A stretch of 64,000 nucleotides of DNA from the NCBI GenBank assembly GCA_040221695.1, contig JAVKEA010000217.1; one strand, 5' to 3'. The DNA comes from Coleofasciculus sp040221695. Its GTDB lineage: Bacteria > Cyanobacteriota > Cyanobacteriia > Cyanobacteriales > Coleofasciculaceae. Under the pieces are notes generated by a model. It saw only the letters and a program-made list of their open reading frames with translations. It had not been told where the DNA came from and ran no database searches. This document shows, one piece after another, positions 18,039 to 26,931 of the stretch. Each line of letters starts with the position of its first letter. The first letter of the stretch is position 1. Both the position numbers and the translations under genes were made by a program.

Positions 18039-18641
18039 ATGAGGCATTTTGCGTTTCAGTTCGGACTAGGTTTAGCTGTGGGAGTCGCAGGAATTTTATC
18101 GATGACAACATCGAGCCAAGCCAAACCCATCCTGTCCGATGTTACGGGCAATATTATTACCACCAGTGACATCACGGGCGGTTTTGCTCCAAGTGAAGGT
18201 GGTGAACTCGTTATCGGATATAGAACATCTGAGATACAAGCGGATGTGGAAGACGCCGCTTGTACAGTAAATGAACGACTTGCCCAGCAGAATTTGCCTG
18301 GTGTTGGTAATGACACGTCTCCCATTCCATCACCAGTTCAGGAAAACTTAGACCTTGTTTTGACTCGAACGGGTAACGTTGGTGCAGGAGTGAATCAAAT
18401 TCAAAACGCCCTCGTAAATGCTGGGGCGAATCCAACTCTTGCTCAGAATCTAGCGACTAGCCTAACCCGATTGACAGCAGGTTGCACCGTTGAGCCTGAG
18501 CAGTTTGCGGCTGTGGTTGAAGCGTACAATGCTTTAATTAGTGCCAGTAGTTTCGAGTTTTTACGGGAACCACCGGAAGAACTGCGAGCGATTCGTTCTG
18601 TTTTGGCTATTTTGTTAAATGCGGCTTTGGCTGGCAATTAG
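18039..18641 (+). CDS. Exported protein of unknown function
   Basis: The 200-residue product has a clear signal peptide (residues about 5-28, cut after Gln-Ala) and an AGGA site nine bases before the ATG. The mature part starts with polar Thr/Gly-rich sequence, then a helical region with two cysteines (DAACTVNE and TAGCTVEPEQ) that could form one disulfide. There is no membrane anchor. It follows the SLH protein gene by 92 bases on the same strand, so it may share its transcript and act in the same cell-envelope setting. I do not recognise the family. Confidence 0.75.
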   Translation: MRHFAFQFGLGLAVGVAGILSMTTSSQAKPILSDVTGNIITTSDITGGFAPSEGGELVIGYRTSEIQADVEDAACTVNERLAQQNLPGVGNDTSPIPSPVQENLDLVLTRTGNVGAGVNQIQNALVNAGANPTLAQNLATSLTRLTAGCTVEPEQFAAVVEAYNALISASSFEFLREPPEELRAIRSVLAILLNAALAGN

Positions 18642-18718
18642 GCTAAGAATTATGATGATTAGTAGGTTGGGTTGAGGAACAAAACCCAACTCTACTGGCG
18701 TGGTAAGCAATGGCGAGG

Positions 18719-18760
18719 AGGAAGTCGCAGCTACACAAACAAAGTCCGCCTTCGCGGACT
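18719..18760. repeat. Dispersed repeat, inverted copy of the one at 9330
   Basis: ACACAAACAAAGTCCGCC here is the reverse complement of the core at 9330-9376, and a GAAGTCGC arm precedes it as in that copy. Confidence 0.6.
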
Positions 18761-18856
18761 ATGCTTTTCGCTGTTAAAACTGAGCTTTTATAGCAGTCGC
18801 CAAGGTCATTATTGACATTAACCTTTAAATGCCGAACAGCTTGTACCTAATTGAAT

Positions 18857-19687
18857 TTAGTATTCTGAACCTCTAGGCACGTAGTCATCTTCATCCTCAT
18901 CCCCCAACGGATCAATGGGTCTATAATCCACATAATCACTGGCAGGCGGTTCTACCTCTTGATCTGCTACAGATACCGTTGAGTCGTGGGGAGGACGACG
19001 TCTTTTTCTGGGTGGGGGTTCTATATCTATATCAGGGTTGGGGGTGCGACTTGGTGGACGCGAAGGGCGAGGACGACGACTAGGAGGAGTTGGTCTATCA
19101 TCCCAGTCATTATCTACCTCAGCCTCCCATCTGTCCGCAGGCGGTCTTGACGAACGAGTTGCAGGACGTGGACGGCGTTTACGGGAGCGTTCTTCTGGGG
19201 GGAAGTCATCGGAGACGCTGCGACTTCTCGGACGGCGAACCTCGGCTTCGTACCTGTCGCTGCGGTTATAGCGCGAATCGGCTGTTCCCCGGAGACGACG
19301 ACCAATGTAGGGATCTTCATCTTCCATCGGTTCAAGTTCGTCCAACTCAGCCACCTGGCGATAAACGTTGCTCACCGGGCGTTCGTCATCGACAACTTTT
19401 GTATTGCGCTTGGCTTGTTCGGTGGTGATCCCTCGTAGACGAAGGGTTTCAACCGCAAAGAAAATGACAGAACCCGTCAACAGAAACTGACCAAACTGGA
19501 GAATCGGGTCAAGTCGCCATCCCTGAAATACCAAAATAAAGCCGCACAAGAGTCCGACAGCGGCGAAAAATATGTCGTGATCTCGTGCTAACTCCGGACG
19601 TACCGATCGCAAGAAATAAAGTCCTGCTCCGGCAACTGCCAAGAAAATACCCAGAATACTGGCTGAGTTCAGCCCAAAATTGACCAT
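18857..19687 (-). CDS. ycf66: Ycf66 family protein
   Basis: The 276-residue protein has an N-terminal membrane region with three hydrophobic segments (about residues 5-25, 38-57 and 62-82) that matches the Ycf66 N-terminal domain shared by cyanobacteria and plastids. It contains the FQGWRLDPILQFGQFLL motif. The remaining about 170 residues are charged and low in complexity, rich in Arg, Pro, Glu and Asp, and likely disordered. The role is unknown. A psbX gene lies about 220 bases upstream on the same strand, an arrangement I recall from other cyanobacteria, which supports a thylakoid location (inference). Confidence 0.88.
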   Translation of the reverse strand: MVNFGLNSASILGIFLAVAGAGLYFLRSVRPELARDHDIFFAAVGLLCGFILVFQGWRLDPILQFGQFLLTGSVIFFAVETLRLRGITTEQAKRNTKVVDDERPVSNVYRQVAELDELEPMEDEDPYIGRRLRGTADSRYNRSDRYEAEVRRPRSRSVSDDFPPEERSRKRRPRPATRSSRPPADRWEAEVDNDWDDRPTPPSRRPRPSRPPSRTPNPDIDIEPPPRKRRRPPHDSTVSVADQEVEPPASDYVDYRPIDPLGDEDEDDYVPRGSEY

Positions 19688-19836
19688 TGCTGCTCTCCTA
19701 AGTCAGTCCTATGGTAGCGAGTTTTGCCCATAAATCTCTACCTTAACTGGCTATGCCAAAATTTGTTGACCCAGTTGGCAGAATAAAGCTTCACGCCTAG
19801 TCTATTCTACTCAAGTTCAGGTTCTGGAAGCTAGAT

Positions 19837-19876
19837 AAGGAAAACAGGGCAGCGACTGACTGGGCTACCCTGTTCC
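19837..19876 (-). terminator. Probable Rho-independent terminator of psbX
   Basis: On the minus strand AACAGGGTAGC pairs with GCTGCCCTGTT (one G-U pair) around a short loop, followed by a T run. It lies about 35 bases beyond the psbX stop codon. Confidence 0.6.
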
Positions 19877-19908
19877 TGGACAAAGGGTTCAAAAACGACC
19901 GCTCAAGC

Positions 19909-20028
19909 TTAGGAGCGTTGGATTTTATCCTTCTGGCTGATAAAGATCAGAGCAACAGTGGCGGGAATCACCACAATTACCCCACCCAAAACGAGACTCC
20001 AGAAAAAGTTGGCTAATGAGGGCGTCAT
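19909..20028 (-). CDS. psbX: Photosystem II protein PsbX
   Basis: This 39-residue gene is too short for usual gene-length cut-offs but clear by sequence. The protein begins MTPSLANFFWSL, has one membrane helix (about residues 9-30, Gly/Val/Ile-rich), and ends with the basic tail SQKDKIQRS. This is the standard cyanobacterial PsbX, a small subunit beside cytochrome b559 that affects quinone exchange at photosystem II. The start ATG is at 20026-20028 and the stop at 19909-19911. A likely terminator hairpin follows, and ycf66 lies downstream on the same strand. Confidence 0.93.
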   Translation of the reverse strand: MTPSLANFFWSLVLGGVIVVIPATVALIFISQKDKIQRS

Positions 20029-20161
20029 AGAACTTTAATCCTTGTAACTATTGTTCATCCTCATTTTACCGTTATATAAGATTTACCCAAACTTATCCAA
20101 AGCATGGACATGATTGGAACTTACTTCGGAGCTTCATCCTGGCAGTGACGGCACTTAACAC

Positions 20162-20207
20162 CTCGGCTTCGCTCGGTGTTGACCCTGAGCGAAGTCGAAG
20201 GGTCAAC
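20162..20207. repeat. CTTCGCTCGG / GAGCGAAGTCGAAGGGTCAA repeat
   Basis: This AGCGAAG-containing motif recurs at about 21876, 31777 and, in variant form, inside the RND permease gene at about 48497. It is a dispersed hairpin-forming repeat. Confidence 0.6.
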
Positions 20208-20275
20208 CAGTCCACAGGCTAACACCACCTAACTGGCGGCTATATAAAGTCACCTATCTACCCTTGATCACTGTT

Positions 20276-21280
20276 TCAAGATGTTTTACCTGCGACACAG
20301 AGCGCTGGTTGAGAGTCCTTTTCCATAAATTGAGAGGCGTAGTGACTCGATTTAGCCACATAGATGCCTACTAAAACCACAGCAAACGCGAATCCGTTAA
20401 ACAGACTTAAGTGTTCGGCAAACAGAACCCACGCCACCAAAGCCGCCAGTACGGGATCAAGGAGCAGGAACACACCCACTAATCCAGAAGACAAGCGTTT
20501 GAGACTATATGCCTGTAGTCCTTGACCGACGACTTGACAGACAATCGCTAAACTGATAACCGATAACCAGCCTGAACCCGAAATCGGGAATAGTCTGTCT
20601 TCAGTTAGCAGGACAACGGGTAACGTTACTACTGTTCCCACTAAGCAGCACCACATAATAATGTTTGTGGCATCCCACTTAGCACGCAGTTTTTCAATCA
20701 GCATCAAGTTGGCGGCGGAAAACAGGGCGGATAACAACGCGGCAATATCTCCGGCAAAGTTATCCGTCGCGACTTGTAAATCATCAAGTCCCAGGGCAGT
20801 TGCCCCCACCATTGCCATCATCAACCCCATCAAAAACCGACTGTCAAAGTGTTGACCGAATATCAACCATACTCCCAGGGTTGTGAATAAGGGAGTCAGG
20901 TTATGTAAAATGGTGGAATTGGCAACGCCTGTTTGGGTGAGAGACCATGCCCAAAGTGCCAAACACCCCCAGAACATTACTCCAGCCGCAATTAACATGA
21001 GCCAATCGCGAACGGTATACTCTGACTGAGGTACAGACGATTGTTCATCGGGTTGCGATCGCGCCCTTGACTGGTTCAATAGCCATAAGACGATAAAGGC
21101 AATCCAGAAGCGATTAAAGATGGTGGCAAATGGACCAAGTTCCCGTTCACTCAATCGGATGAATATAGCCGCCAGGGATAAAGCGACGATGGCTGTAAAT
21201 ATGGCAAATAGAGCCATCATCGTTGGACTAGGGTTGAGCTGAGATTGGGATAAGTGTAATGGTTGAGTTTTCTGTATCAT
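20276..21280 (-). CDS. DMT-family (EamA) transporter
   Basis: The 334-residue protein has ten predicted membrane helices in two EamA halves (about residues 25-155 and 170-310), the drug/metabolite transporter layout. Typical motifs include FARFWIAFI-like text in the first half (here FNRFWIAFIVLW) and LLLDPVLAALVAWVLFAEHL near the end. Substrates in this family range from amino acids to sugars and metabolites, so none can be assigned. It probably acts as an exporter or importer in the plasma membrane. It is monocistronic. Confidence 0.88.
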   Translation of the reverse strand: MIQKTQPLHLSQSQLNPSPTMMALFAIFTAIVALSLAAIFIRLSERELGPFATIFNRFWIAFIVLWLLNQSRARSQPDEQSSVPQSEYTVRDWLMLIAAGVMFWGCLALWAWSLTQTGVANSTILHNLTPLFTTLGVWLIFGQHFDSRFLMGLMMAMVGATALGLDDLQVATDNFAGDIAALLSALFSAANLMLIEKLRAKWDATNIIMWCCLVGTVVTLPVVLLTEDRLFPISGSGWLSVISLAIVCQVVGQGLQAYSLKRLSSGLVGVFLLLDPVLAALVAWVLFAEHLSLFNGFAFAVVLVGIYVAKSSHYASQFMEKDSQPALCVAGKTS

Positions 21281-21954
21281 TTAAAGTTAATAGAAAATTA
21301 CTTGCTCTTTTAATTCCGATAACTATAAATAGCTTTGGTCAATTCAATCAATCAATCAATCATTATCGTTAGGTTGTCATCTCATTGATTATTTTTATGG
21401 ATTTTATTGGGTTCTAAATATGAATATATTTATATACAATTAAATTCAACTTCGTTGTAAAATATCAACCGTTTCCGCACCTTTATTTTCACAAATCATT
21501 TAAACTCACATGAGTTTATCTGATTTGCCTTGTGCCAGAGGGCGCAAAGACAGGGCGCAAAGAACGTCTACATTTTATTTAAAGAAGAAAAGCCCCTTTG
21601 ATATTTTGGATTGTAGAAGCTTTTACTTTTTAACTAACGCTACTAGGTATCTTAAGGTTTCAGAGCGACTTAAACGGCTATTCTTTTGTGTTTTGTCATT
21701 TAATTTAATATTTTTTCACATTACACCGTATTCCTTAAAAAAATACTTGAATTCCAAGAAAGACTACTCATTTCACCAAGCTGCTTCTGATATAGAACAG
21801 TTTTACGTCAACTAATCAAATCTCTCAATCCCTTGTAAGGTAAGCTTTTATCTTCACTATTGCATATTCCACACCGAGCGTGTTACCGAGCGAAGTCGAG
21901 GTAAGTCGAGGTGTTGCCTATTGCAAGAAAGCCTAGCGCGTAGCGCTATACAAG
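21281..21954. other. AT-rich intergenic region
   Basis: About 670 bases. Part of it is distinctly AT-rich, with AATC tetranucleotides at 21341-21361, and it ends with a CACCGAGCG...GAGCGAAGTCGAGG repeat near 21873-21922. An open frame at 21510-21815 is not convincing. Confidence 0.45.
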
Positions 21955-23769
21955 CTACTGAGCTGGATTATGGGATTGGATCATCACACCCTCTGGCGTA
22001 TAAACCTCCACTCGCAATTGGGCGTTATCACTAATTACTTCCAACGCTTCTCCCAAGGTCAAAATGTGATTCACAAGACCTGCATGAGCATTTGAGTCGC
22101 CTTGGGCTTTAGCTATCATTGCCCCTTTTTGCACCATCTGGACGTAAGCAGGGGTTAACCGCACCTTGATCATCTGATTGTCAATTGTATAGGTACAGAT
22201 TTTGGGTGTCCCTGAACAGGTTTGATTAAGATCCCGACGGGCTTGTTGCATCTTGACAGCTAACTGAAGCTGGTTTTGAGCCTGTTTAAGCGCACCTCGG
22301 TAGGGTTCAACCAAAGATTGTGCCTTAGCGTAGTAATAGGTCTCTTGGGGTACCTGATTGACATAGGTTAACGCATTGCGCCAGTGAACTAGAGCGACTG
22401 ACCATTGCTTATCGCTTTGAGAATTCGTAGCCAGTTGAGCTAACCGCACGCCTTGATTATAGGCATTAGCAGAAATTTGCTCTTGAGTTTTGCGATCGCG
22501 GGCTTTGGCAAGATTTGGTAAATACAGCGCCAATAACTCTTGGGCTTCCTCATAAGGAGTTGTCCCTTGGGGAATCTGTTTCAGACGCCGCATCGACGCT
22601 TGCCAAGTGGCATAAACTAATTGCCAGTCTGGTAAGGATTGGGCAATTCCTTGACGCACTTCCGCCATCCGCGCCGCTTCTTGAGCCGCTTTTAAATGTT
22701 CCTGGGCTTTTCGTTCTTTGAGCAGTCGCTGATTAATTTCTTCTAAGTTCGTCTTATACGCCTTAATTTTGGTTTTGGCTAAAGGTTGAAGATTGCTATC
22801 GGTGGGAAGCTGTTCCAATTTCGCGATCGCGTCTCGCCAGAGGTTCTGAACCTCTCGCCATTTCGACTCCGGATGCGGCGGGTTTTGGCTCTCATACCCG
22901 GCTCTAGCCGCCGTTTTCAGTGCCTCTACCATATCCGCCACGGTTTCGGATTGAGACTGATAGACTTGGAGTTTTTGTTGCGCTTGGCGGCGGTAACTGG
23001 ACCAAGGGGGAATCGCCGCTACTAATTGAATCGCTTCTTGTAACTGTTCTTGTGCTTCCAAAACCGCTTTTCCCGATTCTGGGTTTTGCAGGGTTTCTGC
23101 TGATTTTTGGCTTAACTGTTCCGCTTCTGGCAAAACCGTGCATTTACCCATGACACAAGGGCGAGTCAGGACATAAAGCGTACTAAAGAAAACCACCAAA
23201 CTCAACCCAGCACCCGCTACTACCAAAGGTAGCCAGGATGATTTTAACCTGAGCTTGACTGACGGCGGTTGTTCGGATTCTGACTCATCGGCTTCATCGT
23301 TTACCTCCGGAATCGGTTGATCCCACGGATGGGATGACTCGGCTTGTGTTTCGTCCGAGTCTGAGTTTTGTGGAGTTTCCGTTTCAGAGGAGGAGTTAGT
23401 CTCCTCTGTCTCGTTTGTTTCTACCGAATCCGCCTCAGAGGGGGTTGGGGTTCCGGGTTCAGGTTCAGGCAAATCTAGGAAGAGCGATCGCGAAATGTAA
23501 GGTTTCTTTTCGCCAACTCTGAGCAGGTTAACTTTTACTTGTTGAGCCACCAATGGATATTGGCTGCGGATCTTTTGTTCTAAAAAGGCGAGAATCTCAT
23601 CTTGATCCAGCGTCGCCTCGGCGGGATGCTGTACCCAAATCGCTAACCGTTCCTCACTTCGCCGACACCGAACTTGAACAGGAATGCTCTCATGCAGGTA
23701 TGACTGCAAGTCCTCCTGTAAGCAGTTGCCTAAATCTGTTAATTCCTCTGGGCGCGTCGCTGTTTTCAT
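21955..23769 (-). CDS. Single-pass membrane protein with periplasmic helical repeats
   Basis: The 604-residue protein has an N-terminal soluble domain (about 1-95), an acidic Ser/Glu/Pro-rich linker (about 98-170) and one membrane segment (about 177-200, LVVAGAGLSLVVFFSTLYVL). The rest is helical. At least four degenerate modules share the pattern W..A...L..(I/V/L)P...........A......Y, for example WRDAIAKLEQLP, WQASMRRLKQIP and WRNALTYVNQVP. A C-terminal domain (about 505-600) contains ICTYTIDNQMIKVRL and ends near the C terminus with HNPAQ. The repeats resemble TPR-type helix pairs and suggest a scaffold outside the membrane. I do not recognise a specific function. It stands alone. Confidence 0.75.
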   Translation of the reverse strand: MKTATRPEELTDLGNCLQEDLQSYLHESIPVQVRCRRSEERLAIWVQHPAEATLDQDEILAFLEQKIRSQYPLVAQQVKVNLLRVGEKKPYISRSLFLDLPEPEPGTPTPSEADSVETNETEETNSSSETETPQNSDSDETQAESSHPWDQPIPEVNDEADESESEQPPSVKLRLKSSWLPLVVAGAGLSLVVFFSTLYVLTRPCVMGKCTVLPEAEQLSQKSAETLQNPESGKAVLEAQEQLQEAIQLVAAIPPWSSYRRQAQQKLQVYQSQSETVADMVEALKTAARAGYESQNPPHPESKWREVQNLWRDAIAKLEQLPTDSNLQPLAKTKIKAYKTNLEEINQRLLKERKAQEHLKAAQEAARMAEVRQGIAQSLPDWQLVYATWQASMRRLKQIPQGTTPYEEAQELLALYLPNLAKARDRKTQEQISANAYNQGVRLAQLATNSQSDKQWSVALVHWRNALTYVNQVPQETYYYAKAQSLVEPYRGALKQAQNQLQLAVKMQQARRDLNQTCSGTPKICTYTIDNQMIKVRLTPAYVQMVQKGAMIAKAQGDSNAHAGLVNHILTLGEALEVISDNAQLRVEVYTPEGVMIQSHNPAQ

Positions 23770-24345
23770 TTGCTCAAAGCTTGAGCGCTACTCTCAAAAT
23801 TTACACCCCATTATGACGTATTAGTAATGGAGCTGGGGAAGAAGCGAGATCAGGGCACGATAGTATCCATCCGTGTCAACTACAGGCGAGAAAACCAATG
23901 CTGGCAAGGTTTTAAGTAGGAGTTTGGTTACCAAACTATCTACTCCTTGACATTTTCTCCCTCATCCCCTAAACCCTTCTCCCTCCCCCCTCGTTCCCCC
24001 CTTATAGCTCCCCCTCCCGTCCCCCTTTTTAGATCCCCCTTCCGTCCCCCTTTTTAGATCCCCCTTCCGTCCCCCTTAAAAAGGGGGAAGCCATAGGATG
24101 CTTCGCTTTTTGTTCCATGGGGGAAGCCATAGGATGCTTCGCTTTTTTTGCACGGGAGAAGGGAAACTGGATTCTCTTACTCCCCTCTTGCTCCCCTCTC
24201 CCAAGCTTGGGAGAGGGGCTGGGGGTGAGGGCTGGAGCTTAAGTTGACACGGGTGGATATTATAGTATCGTACCCCTACCGAATCAATTATCTCTATCGC
24301 TTCCCCATCTCCCCCAGCTCTCCCAGCTTCCCCTGCTCCCCTGCT
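23770..24345. other. C-rich and tandem-repeat intergenic region
   Basis: About 580 bases downstream of psbV2. It holds two short tandem repeats described separately, polypyrimidine runs of CCCC-type, and a CCCCCTT...AAGGGGG hairpin at 24071-24087 that may end transcription. Confidence 0.5.
24018..24154. repeat. Two adjoining tandem repeats (25-base and 36-base periods)
   Basis: Units starting CGTCCCCCTTTTTAGATC repeat at 24018, 24043 and 24068. Directly after, GGGGGAAGCCATAGGATGCT occurs at 24083 and 24119. A related GCGAAGCATCC motif with GTGCAAAAAAA lies at 61273-61290. Confidence 0.7.
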
Positions 24346-24882
24346 TTAAGATGAAGCCTTCCCACCCCAACCTGGAGCCTTTTGAGCCGCTCTCAGGACG
24401 AATGCAGCTAACTTTTCAATTTGCTCTCGTGGCATCCAGGTGTCTGGCACTTGGCGACACCAAAAACTCGGGGCGCTGCCATCATAAGTCATGGGTTCTC
24501 TGAGAAAAGAGATAATTCCATCAACATTATCGCGAGGTGGGGTAGCTCCCGCTAATGTTTCCAATCCTAGGGATACTCTGGGATCTTGGAGGGTGGTTCC
24601 GCCAACATGACAATTGATGCAATGGGTTTTAAACAATTCTTTCCCCTCCGCCAAATCGCCTGGGGTAAATGCCTTAGTCTGTCCCTGTCCATCTACATCT
24701 AACGCAATGGGTTCAGTCACCTTTAAGAAGCGTTTAACGTAGTCATCTATCGCATAAGCCGGAGAGCTGGCTATAAAGACGATAGAGATAGCCATCAACG
24801 TAGCGAAAAGACCGCGAACTGAAAAAAATTTATATCGGTAGGAATGGCTAAGACGAAATATTTTAATCCAATTAGTCAACAT
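24346..24882 (-). CDS. psbV2: Cytochrome c-550-like protein PsbV2
   Basis: The 178-residue protein has a lumen-targeting signal (about residues 25-45, cut after AYA) and a CINCH haem site (CxxCH). It shares with PsbV the HVGG motif, PPRDN, and a P.TYDG loop. In PsbV a His follows that loop by eight residues (YEFHPS); here the aligned text is SFWCRQV with no His, so the Cys is the likely sixth haem ligand, as described for PsbV2 of Thermosynechococcus. PsbV2 is a paralogue whose role is unsettled. It lies 138 bases downstream of psbV, probably co-transcribed. The N-terminal extension before the signal is longer than usual. Confidence 0.88.
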   Translation of the reverse strand: MLTNWIKIFRLSHSYRYKFFSVRGLFATLMAISIVFIASSPAYAIDDYVKRFLKVTEPIALDVDGQGQTKAFTPGDLAEGKELFKTHCINCHVGGTTLQDPRVSLGLETLAGATPPRDNVDGIISFLREPMTYDGSAPSFWCRQVPDTWMPREQIEKLAAFVLRAAQKAPGWGGKASS

Positions 24883-24918
24883 TAGTTTTTAGTTTTTTGT
24901 CTTTTGTTTTTGGTTTAT

Positions 24919-24994
24919 GAAGGGTTGAATAATAGCCAATTAAACGTTGAATGCTTTCAACTCCAACCTTTTAATCGTCTCCTTTCAACCCTTC
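24919..24994 (-). promoter_or_regulatory. Nested inverted repeats between psbV and psbV2
   Basis: An outer 11-base stem, GAAGGGTTGAA at 24919-24929 and TTCAACCCTTC at 24984-24994, encloses a smaller GTTGAA/TTCAAC stem at 24946-24961. It could be a processing or attenuation structure between the two genes, or a decayed repeat. Confidence 0.5.
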
Positions 24995-25020
24995 AACGAC
25001 TCATTCAGAAAAATCCGAAT

Positions 25021-25509
25021 TTAATTGTAAACCTTGCCGCCTCCCCACATGATACCTTGGACTTTCGGCTGGACTAGAATATAACCCGCGATCGCTTTGA
25101 GGTCATCCTCCGTCAGATTTCTCATCTCAGGAAAGATATCAGCGCTGCGAGTGCTGGGGTGGAATTCATAAATCTCCGTAAATCCATCGTAGGTTGTTGG
25201 GTTTTTCATATAGTCTACGAGAGCGGCAATGTTATCCCGAGGCGGGAATGCCAGTTTCAGATCTTCTAGACGTAAGGTTACGTTAGGGTTTGTCTTGGTT
25301 CTGCCGCCGATATGACATTGACTACAGCTATCGTTAAACAGGCGTTTGCCTTTGGCGACTTCTTCTAGGCTGAGAACAGTGGTATTACCCTGTTCATTCA
25401 CGGGAACGGTGCGAATGTCTTCACTGAGTTCAAGAGCAGTGGCGCTACTCACCGCTATTTGAAATACAAAGAATACCATTGCCACAGCCAGCAAGATCAA
25501 TCGTTTCAT
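25021..25509 (-). CDS. psbV: Photosystem II cytochrome c-550 (PsbV)
   Basis: From the ATG at 25509 this encodes 162 residues. AAGGAGA lies about eight bases upstream, so this start is preferred over an in-frame ATG at 25554. The signal peptide (about residues 1-25, cut after AVSSATA) sends the protein to the thylakoid lumen. The haem site is CSQCH, and the sixth ligand is the His in YEFHPS. The mature protein ends GGGKVYN. PsbV is an extrinsic subunit that stabilises the oxygen-evolving manganese cluster. psbV2 follows on the same strand. Confidence 0.95.
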   Translation of the reverse strand: MKRLILLAVAMVFFVFQIAVSSATALELSEDIRTVPVNEQGNTTVLSLEEVAKGKRLFNDSCSQCHIGGRTKTNPNVTLRLEDLKLAFPPRDNIAALVDYMKNPTTYDGFTEIYEFHPSTRSADIFPEMRNLTEDDLKAIAGYILVQPKVQGIMWGGGKVYN

Positions 25510-25658
25510 TCGGGGTTCTCCTTGGAAAATTTGGCTCATTCGTTTTAAATGCATGAAAATTGCTCAACCTGTAGCTTATACTCTACCTGAAGGGCATCGC
25601 CGTCAACCACTTCTGGGGATCAATGATTTATAGGTAAAAACTCACAAAACTCTCCCCC

Positions 25659-26597
25659 TCAAAACTCCGTTGTATGATCAGCGCCTTTCGCCATCAACGT
25701 CATCGGTTCCGAATGGGAAACCACAGTAGGTGAGATGGGAAAAGGTTGATGGAGGCGGATAAGCTGCGCTAACGTCTTTTTCAACTGGGTGCGAGGAACG
25801 ATCGCATCGACAAAGCCGTACTGGAGTAGATATTCAGAGGTTTGAAAGTCGTCGGGGAGTTTTTCTCGCAAGGTTTGCTCAATCACTCGGCGTCCCGCAA
25901 AACCAATGGTAGCTTTGGGTTCAGCCAGGATAATGTCCCCTAACATGGCAAAACTAGCCGTAACGCCTCCGGTGGTGGGATGGGTTAATACAGGGATATA
26001 GAGTAGGTTAGCTTGACGATGTTGTTCCAGCGCCCCAGAGATTTTCGCCATCTGCATCAGGCTTAACATGCCTTCTTGCATTCTCGCCCCCCCAGACGCG
26101 CAGATAATCACCACAGGTAAGCGTTGGCGGGTGGCTTGTTCGATCAGGCGGGTCAGTTTTTCGCCCACGACTGAACCCATACTCCCGCCCATAAAGCGGA
26201 AATCCATGACGCCTAGGGCGATGGGTAATCCATGAATCTGTCCGATCCCCGTTTGCACGGCGTCAGTTAGTTTAGTCTTGTCTTGGTAGTCTTGTAGGCG
26301 ATCTGTATAGGATTTGCGATCGCGGAATTTTAGCGGATCAGTGGGGCGAATTTGCTCATCCAGGGGTATCCAGGTATTCCCATCAATAAGCTGGCGAATC
26401 CGTTCATCGCTATATACCCTGATATGATGACCACATTCAGAGCAGACCATTTGATTCGCTCTCAGGTCTTTAGTATAGGTGAGAACCGCGCACGCCTCAC
26501 ATTTTGTCCACAATCCATCAGCAATCTCCCGTTCCCGTCGTTGTTGGGGCATCGGTTCTGATTTTCGTCGATTGGCAAACCAGTCAAATAAAGACAT
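25659..26597 (-). CDS. accD: Acetyl-CoA carboxylase carboxyltransferase subunit beta
   Basis: The 312-residue subunit joins AccA to transfer carboxyl from biotin to acetyl-CoA, the first step of fatty acid synthesis. A four-cysteine zinc ribbon (C33, C36, C52, C55: CEAC then CSEC) lies near the N terminus. The crotonase-type core has GSMGSVVGEK, ICASGGARMQEG and LTHPTTGGVTASFAMLGD, which bind CoA and form the oxyanion holes. The C terminus holds QYGFVDAIVPR. Length and motifs are normal. It is followed on the same strand by nothing close; psbV lies 150 bases downstream. Confidence 0.96.
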   Translation of the reverse strand: MSLFDWFANRRKSEPMPQQRREREIADGLWTKCEACAVLTYTKDLRANQMVCSECGHHIRVYSDERIRQLIDGNTWIPLDEQIRPTDPLKFRDRKSYTDRLQDYQDKTKLTDAVQTGIGQIHGLPIALGVMDFRFMGGSMGSVVGEKLTRLIEQATRQRLPVVIICASGGARMQEGMLSLMQMAKISGALEQHRQANLLYIPVLTHPTTGGVTASFAMLGDIILAEPKATIGFAGRRVIEQTLREKLPDDFQTSEYLLQYGFVDAIVPRTQLKKTLAQLIRLHQPFPISPTVVSHSEPMTLMAKGADHTTEF

Positions 26598-26638
26598 GAA
26601 ACGTTTTTAATTCCTTAATAATTATCCGATATTTCTGC

Positions 26639-26848
26639 TTATTCCTCGTCTGGAGAACTGAGTAATAGCAAAGCTGTCCATTGATCATAAGAGCGAACTT
26701 GCAACGCAGCCGGACTTCCCGCGCCAAAATAGGATGGGATACCCTGGTCAATAATCCGACTAGGGATGTCGTGAGCTGCCAGAACCTGCTGCATCAGCTC
26801 GGCTTCCCAGCGGGTATGAGTTGTTTTTAGGGTGATCCAGGTGGTCAA
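26639..26848 (-). CDS. DUF2007 family small protein
   Basis: The 69-residue protein has the layout of the DUF2007 domain (putative signal-transducing fold): an N-terminal strand WITLKTTHTRWEAELMQQVL, then IPSRIIDQ and a Gly-rich turn before LQVRSYD. The start appears to be TTG at 26848, which gives the usual N terminus for the family. The gene is 41 bases upstream of accD on the same strand, and may be co-transcribed with it. The function is unknown; homologous domains occur attached to other proteins, which led to the idea of a regulatory role. Confidence 0.75.
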   Translation of the reverse strand: MTTWITLKTTHTRWEAELMQQVLAAHDIPSRIIDQGIPSYFGAGSPAALQVRSYDQWTALLLLSSPDEE

Positions 26849-26898
26849 AATAAAGCAGGATGATCACAAGACAAGAGTTATTGTACTCGTTTGCGATC

Positions 26899-26931
26899 GT
26901 TATTCGTCATTCGTTATTCGTCATTTGTCAT
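26899..26931. repeat. Heptamer array (TTCGTCA-type)
   Basis: TTCGTCA/TTTGTCA units and close variants form a small array of the dispersed heptamer type. Confidence 0.65.

Noticed and set aside
21510..21815. 101-residue plus-strand open frame in AT-rich DNA
   Set aside because: Composition is biased and the text has no family-like motif; the start region reads like a GGGCGCAAAGA-type repeat seen in non-coding gaps.
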